This document shows, piece after piece, positions 37,269 to 43,450 of a stretch of 43,450 bases of DNA; position 1 is the stretch's first letter; each line of letters begins with the position of its first letter. The stretch is taken from assembly GCA_002701295.1 (NCBI GenBank), contig NZUJ01000043.1, positions 1 to 43,450 on the forward strand. Reading direction: 5' to 3'. Both the position numbers and the translations under genes were made by a program. Origin of the DNA: Ponticaulis sp. (GTDB lineage: Bacteria; Pseudomonadota; Alphaproteobacteria; Caulobacterales; Hyphomonadaceae). The notes beneath the pieces were generated by a model, which had not been told where the DNA came from, ran no database searches, and worked only from the letters and a program-made list of their open reading frames with translations.

Positions 37269-37446
37269 GTCTTTCTGGCCCTCCCAGGCTTTTTTTGATC
37301 TGGATTTTCGTTTCTGCGATCGAAATCCCTTTCCACAACTATTGCCCTGCCAATGCATGATTGTCCACCGGTGTCATGGCATGGAAAAGTCTGGATAGAT
37401 CGGTCGACAGAACATGCTATTGTATGATCCGGAATGGAAACGAGAC

Positions 37447-38274
37447 ATGACAGAACGCCTTAAACTAGCCTGTGTGCAGATGACGACGCGGATTGCACCA
37501 ACAGACAATCTTCCCGTCTTTGAAAGACTGGTTCGGCAAGCCGCAGCTGACGGCGCCATTTTTGTCGCGACACCAGAAATGACGGGATTCATGGACATCC
37601 GTCCTGGTGGCACTGCGCGGAACGTTCAGAGTGAAAGCAACGACATCATATTGACCAGAGCGATCGAACTGGCGCGTGAGCTGAAAATCACCCTCATGAT
37701 CGGTTCGCTCGCGATCAAACTTGACGATGAATCGAGATCAGCAAACCGTTCATTTCTGATTTCACCCCACGGCCAAATTCTAGCGCGGTACGATAAAATG
37801 CACATGTTCGACGTCGAGGTAGATGATGGCCAGAGTTATCGGGAATCGAAAGCGTACAAGCCGGGCGATCAGTTTGCTGTAGCGGACACCGACTTTGGAA
37901 AGATCGGCATGTCAATCTGTTACGATCTGCGGTTTCCATATCTCTATCGCGCCATGGCAATGGCAGGAGCTGACATATTCACCTGCCCTGCGGCGTTTAC
38001 CTATGTGACTGGCAAAGCGCACTGGCATGTCCTCTTGAGAGCCAGAGCAATCGAGAACGGAAGCTTTGTCATCGCACCCGCACAGGCAGGACAACACGAA
38101 GATGGCAGACGCACATTCGGGCATTCCCTGATTATCGCTCCCTGGGGAGAAATTCTTGCAGAAGGTCCCGAGGAAGGCGAAGCCGTCATCACATCAGAAA
38201 TAGATCTGTCAGCTGTTCATGAAGCCAGGCGACGTGTTCCCAGCTTACAGCATACCCGGGACATCAGTTCATAA
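37447..38274 (+). CDS. Nitrilase-family carbon-nitrogen hydrolase (Nit1/Nit2-like amidase)
   Basis: Cytoplasmic amidase of the nitrilase superfamily. The catalytic triad is visible: Glu in FVATPEMTGF, Lys in YDKMHMFDV, and Cys in GMSICYDLRFPYLYR. The DVEV and YDLRFP blocks and the C-terminal GHSLIIAPWGEILA point to the Nit1/Nit2 branch, whose members hydrolyse deaminated glutathione or omega-amides. The exact substrate is not certain. I chose ATG 37447 (275 residues); an ATG at 37414 would add 11 residues without a ribosome site. It is divergent from xylB and ends at a shared terminator. Confidence 0.92.
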   Translation: MTERLKLACVQMTTRIAPTDNLPVFERLVRQAAADGAIFVATPEMTGFMDIRPGGTARNVQSESNDIILTRAIELARELKITLMIGSLAIKLDDESRSANRSFLISPHGQILARYDKMHMFDVEVDDGQSYRESKAYKPGDQFAVADTDFGKIGMSICYDLRFPYLYRAMAMAGADIFTCPAAFTYVTGKAHWHVLLRARAIENGSFVIAPAQAGQHEDGRRTFGHSLIIAPWGEILAEGPEEGEAVITSEIDLSAVHEARRRVPSLQHTRDISS

Positions 38275-38304
38275 AAAAAGCCGCCACATGGGTGACGGCT
38301 TTTT
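38275..38304. terminator. Bidirectional rho-independent terminator, nitrilase gene / lon
   Basis: An A-run, then GCCG-C-CAC (38280-38287) pairing with GTG-A-CGGC (38292-38299) with one mismatch, then TTTTT (38300-38304). It immediately follows the nitrilase-family stop and lies 18 bases from the lon stop on the other strand, so it can serve both convergent genes. Confidence 0.85.
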
Positions 38305-38322
38305 CGTTTGATTTATCGACGA

Positions 38323-40731
38323 CTAATGAGCCGTGCGGCTGGTGCCAGGGTCTTCGTTCTTATTCACGAGAGTCGCTTGCAGCGCCGCTTGCTCTTCCTC
38401 ACCCCATTCGATTTCCTGAATAGAGCGTTTGAGTGCGCGTGCCAAAACTTCGTTGATGTCACCCACCGGAATGATCTCAAGCTGAGATTTTACATTCTCC
38501 GGAATATCCGCGAGGTCTTTTTCATTATCCGCAGGGATCAGAACCGTACGAATACCACCGCGAAGCGCTGCTAGGAGTTTCTCCTTCAGACCACCAATCG
38601 GCAAGACCCTACCACGAAGCGTGATCTCGCCGGTCATGGCGACATCTTTGGAAACGGGGTTACCTGTCAGAAGCGACACAATGGCAGTTGTCATGGCAAC
38701 ACCTGCTGATGGACCATCCTTTGGTGTCGCGCCTTCCGGAACGTGAACGTGAATATCCGTCTGGTTGAAGACGTCAGGACGGATACCGAATGACACTGCA
38801 CGAGAGCGCACAAGACTGCTGGCTGCAGAAATCGATTCCTTCATCACATCCTTGAGATTGCCGGTGACCGTCATTTTTCCGCGGCCAGGCATTTTGACGG
38901 CCTCAATCGTCAGAAGATCGCCGCCCGACTCTGTCCAGGCGAGACCGGTGACAGCACCAATCTGATCTTCGCGGTCAGCCAGACCATAGCGGAACTGGCG
39001 TACGCCAGCAAAATCACCGAGATTTTCTGCCGTGATCTCGATAGACGACTCATCGCTCTGAGAAATTTTCCGAACGGTCTTGCGAGCGAGCTTAGAGATT
39101 TCTCGTTCCAGGTTCCGAACACCTGCTTCGCGCGTGTAATACCGAATTTCGTCTCTCAGCGCATCATCACCCACAGACCACTCATTCTCTTCCAAACCAT
39201 GGTTTTCCGAGATTTTCGGGATCAGGTGACGCTTGGCGATTTCAAGCTTTTCGTCCTCTGTGTAACCGGCAATCCGAATAATCTCCATCCGGTCGAGCAG
39301 AGGTTGAGGCATATTCAGCGAGTTTGCCGTTGTAACGAACATGACATTCGACAGATCGTAATCCACTTCCAGATAGTGATCATTGAAGGTCGCATTCTGT
39401 TCTGGATCCAGCACTTCGAGAAGTGCAGATGCAGGGTCGCCACGATAATCCATACCGAGCTTGTCGATCTCATCGAGCAAGAAGAGCGGATTGTTTGTTT
39501 TTGCCTTTTTCAGCGACTGAATGATGCGTCCGGGCATGGAACCGATATACGTCCGTCTGTGACCGCGAATCTCTGATTCATCGCGAACACCACCCAGAGC
39601 GACACGCACAAACTCCCGGCCCGTCGCTTCTGCAATCGAGCGTCCAAGAGACGTTTTACCAACACCCGGGGGACCAACGAGACACAGAATAGAGCCTTTG
39701 ACCTTCTTCGTACGCGTCTGAACCGCAAGGTATTCAAGAATACGCTCTTTCACGCGGTCGAGACCATAATGGTCGCGATCCAACACAATCTCAGCTTTAT
39801 CGAGATCGGAATCGGTTTCCTTCATCTCGCCCCATGGAAGGGAAAGAATCCAGTCCAGATAATTCCGAACAACGGTCGATTCAGCAGACATCGGGCTCAT
39901 CTGTTTGAGCTTTTTGAATTCCTGCTCAGCTTTGGTTCTGGCTTCTTCAGTCAGTGGCTTGTCAGCAATCTTTTTCTCAAGTTCGGCCAACTCATCGCGG
40001 CCACCCTCTTCCTGATCGCCGAGCTCTTTCTGAATGGCCTTCATTTGCTCATTCAGATAGTACTCACGCTGAGTTTTCTCCATCTGACGTTTGACGCGGT
40101 TTTTAATCTTCCGCTCCATCTGGAGCATGCCGATTTCGCCCTCCATGAGGGCAAATACGCGTTCCAGTCGATCGCCGACATTCTGAAGCTCGAGAAGAGA
40201 TTGCTTCTCGCTCAACTTGACAGACAGTTGCGCAGCAATCGCATCAGCAAAACGCGCAGGGTCTTTCAAATCTGAAATACTGGAAACCGACTCCGGAGGG
40301 ATCTTCCGGTTCAGTTTCACATAACCTTCAAACTGCTCGATGACGGCTCTTGAAAGCGTCTCGGCGTCCTTTTCAGACTCTTCCGTTTCCTCAATGACGT
40401 CGACTTCGCCCTCAAAGAATTCTCCGCGATCGTGGAGCGCAACGAGTTGACCACGCGACTTACCCTCGACGAGTACCTTCACAGTGCCGTCAGGCAGCTT
40501 GAGCAGCTGAAGAATAGTCGCGATCGTTCCCATGGCGTAGAGATCATCTTCCGCCGGGTCATCAACGGTCGCATCACGCTGCGCAATGAGCATGATTTCG
40601 TTTTCACCATCTTCCACAACATCCAGTGCTCGCACGGATTTTTCCCGCCCAACGAACAATGGCGCAATCATGTTCGGAAAGACGACAATGTCTCTCAGTG
40701 GCAGAACCGGCAGCGTTTTTCTTACAGTCAT
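38323..40731 (-). CDS. lon: ATP-dependent Lon protease
   Basis: Cytoplasmic AAA+ serine protease that degrades misfolded and regulatory proteins. The LON substrate-binding domain begins [14 protein letters not shown]. Walker A is GPPGVGKTS (353-361) and Walker B FLLDEID (417-423). The protease dyad is Ser675 (PKDGPSAG) and Lys718 ([10 protein letters not shown]). Length 802 residues is normal. The start is ATG 40731, 5 bases after GGAGA. In-frame ATGs at 40764 and 40806 would add Cys-rich residues and lack ribosome sites. A candidate heat-shock promoter lies upstream. It follows tig directly; clpP and clpX, often between them, are not here. Confidence 0.98.
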   Translation of the reverse strand: MTVRKTLPVLPLRDIVVFPNMIAPLFVGREKSVRALDVVEDGENEIMLIAQRDATVDDPAEDDLYAMGTIATILQLLKLPDGTVKVLVEGKSRGQLVALHDRGEFFEGEVDVIEETEESEKDAETLSRAVIEQFEGYVKLNRKIPPESVSSISDLKDPARFADAIAAQLSVKLSEKQSLLELQNVGDRLERVFALMEGEIGMLQMERKIKNRVKRQMEKTQREYYLNEQMKAIQKELGDQEEGGRDELAELEKKIADKPLTEEARTKAEQEFKKLKQMSPMSAESTVVRNYLDWILSLPWGEMKETDSDLDKAEIVLDRDHYGLDRVKERILEYLAVQTRTKKVKGSILCLVGPPGVGKTSLGRSIAEATGREFVRVALGGVRDESEIRGHRRTYIGSMPGRIIQSLKKAKTNNPLFLLDEIDKLGMDYRGDPASALLEVLDPEQNATFNDHYLEVDYDLSNVMFVTTANSLNMPQPLLDRMEIIRIAGYTEDEKLEIAKRHLIPKISENHGLEENEWSVGDDALRDEIRYYTREAGVRNLEREISKLARKTVRKISQSDESSIEITAENLGDFAGVRQFRYGLADREDQIGAVTGLAWTESGGDLLTIEAVKMPGRGKMTVTGNLKDVMKESISAASSLVRSRAVSFGIRPDVFNQTDIHVHVPEGATPKDGPSAGVAMTTAIVSLLTGNPVSKDVAMTGEITLRGRVLPIGGLKEKLLAALRGGIRTVLIPADNEKDLADIPENVKSQLEIIPVGDINEVLARALKRSIQEIEWGEEEQAALQATLVNKNEDPGTSRTAH

Positions 40732-40802
40732 TTTTATCTCCGGCTGATTTTCAACATCGGGCATACAGTCAGTCTGACAGGATTCCCGACAAGCTTGGCA
40801 AT

Positions 40803-40832
40803 ACATGTGGCGATCCTGCGCACCTCTTCAAG
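40803..40832 (-). promoter_or_regulatory. Candidate RpoH (sigma-32) promoter of lon
   Basis: On the minus strand CTTGAA (40827-40832) and CCACATGT (40803-40810) are separated by 16 bases. This resembles the heat-shock promoter CTTGAA-N13-17-CCCCATNT. The predicted transcript would start near 40795, leaving a leader of about 65 bases before lon. lon is a well-known RpoH target, which makes the match more believable. Confidence 0.45.
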
Positions 40833-40861
40833 CGCGAGGAACACTTGAAGAGATTTTCTCA

Positions 40862-40896
40862 CAAAAAAATCGCCCGAAAGTGAACTTTCGGGCGAT
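40862..40896 (-). terminator. Rho-independent terminator after tig
   Basis: A 12-base-pair perfect stem (ATCGCCCGAAAG at 40869-40880, CTTTCGGGCGAT at 40885-40896) with a 4-base loop is followed on the minus strand by a run of seven Ts. It lies 55 bases after the tig stop. A smaller CCCGGA/TCCGGG hairpin (40917-40934) lies between. It separates tig from lon transcription. Confidence 0.92.
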
Positions 40897-40950
40897 CTCT
40901 CAATTTTGTTTCCGAACCCGGATCAATTTCCGGGCAAAACGCAGGAGAAA

Positions 40951-42288
40951 CTACTCTTCCTGAGCGGCTTCGAGCTCTTCTCGCGTGACCGCTTTATCGG
41001 TGACCTGAGCGCGCTCGAGGATGTAGTCGACGACTTTTTCCTCATAAATTGGCGCACGAATGGATGCGAGGGCGCCAGGAGTTTTCTGATAGAACTCGAT
41101 GATCTGACGTTCCTGGCCAGGATACTTGGAAGCTTCCTGGTTAAGCGCACGAGCAACTTCTTCTTCAGTCACCTGAAGCTCTGCGGCTCGGCCGATTTCT
41201 GCGAGAACGAGACCGAGACGAACCCGACGCTCGGCAATCGCGCGATAATCCGTTTTCAGCTCGTCTTCTGATTTGTTCTTGTCTTCTTCGTCGAGACGAT
41301 CTGCTTCTTTTTCACGCTCGAACTGGGTCCAGATTTGCTGGAATTCTGCATCCACCATGCCTGGAGGCAGGTCGAAGCTGTACTCTTCGTCGAGTTGGTC
41401 CAGAAGAAGACGCTTCGCGCGGTTACGGGACATGCCCGCATGTTCTGCTTCGATTTGCTCGCGAACGACGTTCTTCATCGCTTCGAGGTCTTCCAGACCG
41501 AAATTCTTTGCGAAGTCATCATCAACAGTTGCCGCTTCAGGTGCACGCACTTCGTGAACCTTGACTTCGAAGACAGCGTCTTTGCCCTTCAGGTCTTCAG
41601 ACGGATAGTCTTCCGGGAAGGTGACATTGATTTCAGTTTCCTGACCGGTTTTGACGCCAACAAGTTGCTCTTCGAAACCAGGAATGAAGCGACCTTCACC
41701 AATAACGATGGTCTGGTTCTCGGCTGCGCCACCTTCAAAGGCTTCATCATCAATCTTGCCGACAAAGTCGATCACAACAGCATCGCCATCACGTGCCTTG
41801 GCAGTCTTGCCGCGCGGCTCATACTTTTTGTTGTTCTCAGCCAGCTTCTCAAGAGCTTCGGTCACCTGCTCGTCAGATACTTCAGCAACAGGGCGCTCGA
41901 TTTCGAGTTTCGAAACATCAGACGTTTCGAACTGTGGCATGATCTCGACTTCCATAGAGTAAGTCAGATCTTCTGCACCTGTCGCAACCTGTTCGATGTC
42001 GCCTTCGACTTTGATGTCAGGCTGCTGAGCGGGACGCAGTTCACGCTCATCCAGCGTTTCCTGGCTGGAAGACGTGACCACTTCCTGAATGATGTCGCCC
42101 ATGATTGACTTGCCATACATGCGTTTCACATGTGCGGCTGGAACCTTGCCCGGACGAAATCCCTTCAGACGCATTTGCGGACGGATTTCTTCGATTTTGC
42201 TGTCGAGCTTTTCAGACAGCTCAGTTGCCGGAATGCGGATTGTAAATGCGCGGCTCAGGCCTTCGGATTTGGTCTCTGTGACTTCCAT
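40951..42288 (-). CDS. tig: Trigger factor chaperone
   Basis: Ribosome-bound peptidyl-prolyl isomerase and chaperone that meets nascent chains. The N-terminal ribosome-binding domain has the signature RLKGFRPGKVPAAHVKRMYG (about residues 40-59). The FKBP-type isomerase domain follows near residues 155-240 (GDAVVIDFVGKIDDEAF, RFIPGFEEQLVG). The C-terminal chaperone arms include the SFDLPPGMVDAEF start. It has 445 residues. A GAGGAA ribosome site lies 6 bases before the ATG. Confidence 0.98.
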   Translation of the reverse strand: MEVTETKSEGLSRAFTIRIPATELSEKLDSKIEEIRPQMRLKGFRPGKVPAAHVKRMYGKSIMGDIIQEVVTSSSQETLDERELRPAQQPDIKVEGDIEQVATGAEDLTYSMEVEIMPQFETSDVSKLEIERPVAEVSDEQVTEALEKLAENNKKYEPRGKTAKARDGDAVVIDFVGKIDDEAFEGGAAENQTIVIGEGRFIPGFEEQLVGVKTGQETEINVTFPEDYPSEDLKGKDAVFEVKVHEVRAPEAATVDDDFAKNFGLEDLEAMKNVVREQIEAEHAGMSRNRAKRLLLDQLDEEYSFDLPPGMVDAEFQQIWTQFEREKEADRLDEEDKNKSEDELKTDYRAIAERRVRLGLVLAEIGRAAELQVTEEEVARALNQEASKYPGQERQIIEFYQKTPGALASIRAPIYEEKVVDYILERAQVTDKAVTREELEAAQEE

Positions 42289-42461
42289 AGTGTTCCTCGG
42301 ATCAGCCTTTTTCTGGTAGGCAGTCAGTTTAGAATGGGCATTGACGGTTCGAAGGATCAGCCTTCAACGCCAAGATCAGCGGCGGTGTATGTCACAAGCC
42401 TTAAGCGCTGTCCACGCCCGGAATGCTGGACAATTGCTCGCCAATGAGAGAATCCATCCAA

Positions 42462-43328
42462 ATGAAACACGGACCTACCTCTCACACCTTCTTTTCGCAG
42501 CGCCTGAAACTTCATTATGTTGACTGGGGAAACCCGGATGCGCCTCCCCTCATTCTGCAGCATGGCGGACTGGATCATTGCCGAAGCTGGGACTGGATCG
42601 CCCGCGAACTGAGCGAGGACTGGCACGTCATCGCGCCTGACTTAAGAGGTCATGGTGACAGTGAATGGTCTTCAGATGGCGAATATTCACTTCGCGCGTG
42701 CGTTTACGACTTTGCACAACTTATCCATCAGAAGAAGCTGTCTCCGGTCACCATTATCGGCCATTCCTATGGCGGGAACATCTCACTGAGATACACCGGC
42801 CTTTATCCTGAAAACGTTCGCAAACTCGTGGCTATTGAAGGGCTGGGACCATCCCCGAAGATCATCGCTGAACGCGAAGCCAAGCCAATCGATGAAAAAG
42901 TGAGGAGTTGGATCGACAAAAAACGTGAAATTTCTTCGCGTCTGCCAAAGCGCTACGAATCAATCGACGCGGCCATGCGCAGGATGCTGGATGCCAACAA
43001 ACATCTTTCTGAGGATCAGGCCCGCCATCTCACCATTCACGGCGTCAATCAGAACGAGGATGGCAGCTGGTCCTGGAAGTATGACAATTATTTTCGGATC
43101 CAGACGCCCTATGAAATGGCGCAGGAAGATCTGAACCAATTGTGGCAACGCATTACCTGCCCGACACTACTGATTTACGGCGCAGATAGCTGGGCATCAA
43201 ATCCGGAAAAAGATGGCCGGATCGCGAATTTCAACACAGCGAAAGTCGAGGAATACGAAAATGCAGGTCATTGGGCGCACCATGACCAGTTCGATCGCTT
43301 CATGTCGGATATAAGGGAGTTTTTGTAA
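42462..43328 (+). CDS. Alpha/beta hydrolase
   Basis: Serine hydrolase of the alpha/beta fold with unknown substrate. The oxyanion-hole motif is LQHGGLDHCRSWDW, the nucleophile elbow GHSYGGN, the acid probably the Asp of LIYGADSWAS, and the catalytic His lies in ENAGHWAHHDQFDRF. A cap region of about 90 residues with many charges lies between strands 6 and 7. I chose ATG 42462 (288 residues) because the first strand begins 14 residues later, as in relatives; in-frame ATGs at 42423 and 42444 lack ribosome sites. It is divergent from tig across about 170 bases and appears to be transcribed alone. Confidence 0.9.
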   Translation: MKHGPTSHTFFSQRLKLHYVDWGNPDAPPLILQHGGLDHCRSWDWIARELSEDWHVIAPDLRGHGDSEWSSDGEYSLRACVYDFAQLIHQKKLSPVTIIGHSYGGNISLRYTGLYPENVRKLVAIEGLGPSPKIIAEREAKPIDEKVRSWIDKKREISSRLPKRYESIDAAMRRMLDANKHLSEDQARHLTIHGVNQNEDGSWSWKYDNYFRIQTPYEMAQEDLNQLWQRITCPTLLIYGADSWASNPEKDGRIANFNTAKVEEYENAGHWAHHDQFDRFMSDIREFL

Positions 43329-43329
43329 C

Positions 43330-43358
43330 TTGAGGGCGGTGTCACAGCCGTCCCTCAA
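43330..43358. terminator. Hairpin between the hydrolase gene and tRNA-Asp
   Basis: TTGAGGG (43330-43336) pairs with CCCTCAA (43352-43358), and the stem continues as CGG/CCG with one bulged base. It lies just after the hydrolase stop and 13 bases after the tRNA-Asp 3' end on the other strand. There is no good T-run on either side, so a terminator role is only likely from its position. Confidence 0.4.
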
Positions 43359-43371
43359 TAATCGATCCAAA

Positions 43372-43448
43372 TGGCGCGAGTGACGGGGCTCGAACCCGCG
43401 ACCCCCGGCGTGACAGGCCGGTACTCTAACCAACTGAGCTACACCCGC
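43372..43448 (-). tRNA. tRNA-Asp (GTC)
   Basis: A complete 77-base cloverleaf with encoded CCA on the minus strand. The acceptor arms GCGGGTG and CACTCGC pair with one wobble, with discriminator G. The D-arm has AGCTCAGTTGGTTAGAG, the anticodon GTC is at plus positions 43412-43414 and the T-loop has GTTCGAGCC. The gene ends two bases before the window edge. Confidence 0.97.
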
Positions 43449-43450
43449 TC

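Noticed and set aside
37269-37358. A 30-residue basic N-terminal extension of xylulokinase
   Set aside because: The family starts at the phosphate loop just after GTG 37268, which has a ribosome site; the extension is low-complexity Lys/Arg/Ser sequence.
32519-37446. A tRNA-borne genomic island ending at tRNA-Asn
   Set aside because: I found no integrase, no repeat of the tRNA 3' end on the far side of the xyl genes, and no shift in composition. Kept only as a question about the origin of the xyl operon.
40732-40806. A Cys-rich in-frame N-terminal extension of Lon (CX2CX3CX3C pattern), suggesting a metal-binding lead
   Set aside because: The ATG at 40731 has an excellent GGAGA ribosome site and matches the usual Lon N-terminus. 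The extension has no ribosome site, and its first ATG lies inside the candidate RpoH -10 element.
41335-42108. A 257-codon open frame on the plus strand inside tig
   Set aside because: It is fully antisense to trigger factor, with no ribosome site or domain; a shadow frame.
1-43450. CRISPR arrays, insertion sequences, toxin-antitoxin pairs, phage or restriction genes
   Set aside because: I looked for regular repeats with spacers, transposase motifs and small paired orphan genes on both strands and found none.

Overview
The window is an ordinary, gene-dense stretch of chromosome from an alphaproteobacterium, most likely of the Caulobacterales/Hyphomonadales (Hyphomonadaceae-like). The support for this is a PopZ polar organiser gene next to valS, an alphaproteobacterial LexA box (GTTC-N7-GTTC) in front of uvrA, alphaproteobacterial forms of UvrA and GyrA, and the order dgt / SPOR / nagZ / scpA / scpB / tatABC / serS / surE / pcm / yajC / secDF. 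Base composition and codon use look even throughout. I see no insertion sequence, phage gene, integrase, CRISPR array or rRNA. No stretch longer than about 300 bases lacks a gene.

Layout. 1-7011 holds genome-maintenance genes: coaD (cut by the window edge), gyrA, ssb, and divergent uvrA behind a LexA box. 7086-9061 holds two unrecognised membrane-protein genes that converge and overlap by 4 bases; the first carries four intramembrane histidines. 9182-15060 has trmFO, a catalytically doubtful squalene/phytoene-synthase-like gene, sodB, and the yajC-secD-secF translocon operon. 15143-23003 is one long, tightly packed minus-strand array: SPOR protein, nagZ, scpA, scpB, tatA, tatB, tatC, serS, surE, pcm. 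Several of these genes overlap. 23069-26181 has dgt, then erpA, a nitroreductase and xthA on the plus strand. 26174-32351 has a small secreted coiled-coil protein, a DUF3137-type membrane protein, valS, popZ and a degenerate isoaspartyl-methyltransferase-like gene. 32519-32898 has tRNA-Cys and tRNA-Asn. 32937-37268 is a xylose isomerase-pathway operon (xylB, xylA, sugar porter). 37447-43448 has a nitrilase-family amidase, lon behind a candidate heat-shock promoter, tig, an alpha/beta hydrolase and tRNA-Asp.

How the genes work together. The content is DNA topology and repair (gyrA, ssb, uvrA, xthA), chromosome segregation and polarity (scpAB, popZ), protein export (yajC-secDF, tatABC), translation (serS, valS, trmFO, three tRNAs), and protein quality control (tig, lon, pcm). 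The one catabolic module is xylose uptake, isomerisation and phosphorylation, feeding the pentose phosphate pathway.

I did not find a convincing new multi-gene system. The observations most worth following are the four-histidine membrane protein, the synthase-like gene that lacks the usual Asp-rich motifs, the PIMT-like gene without its substrate loop, the small disulfide-capped helical-hairpin secreted protein, and several departures from the gene order I expect in relatives (no argS, clpPX, tolC or M23 peptidase at their expected places).
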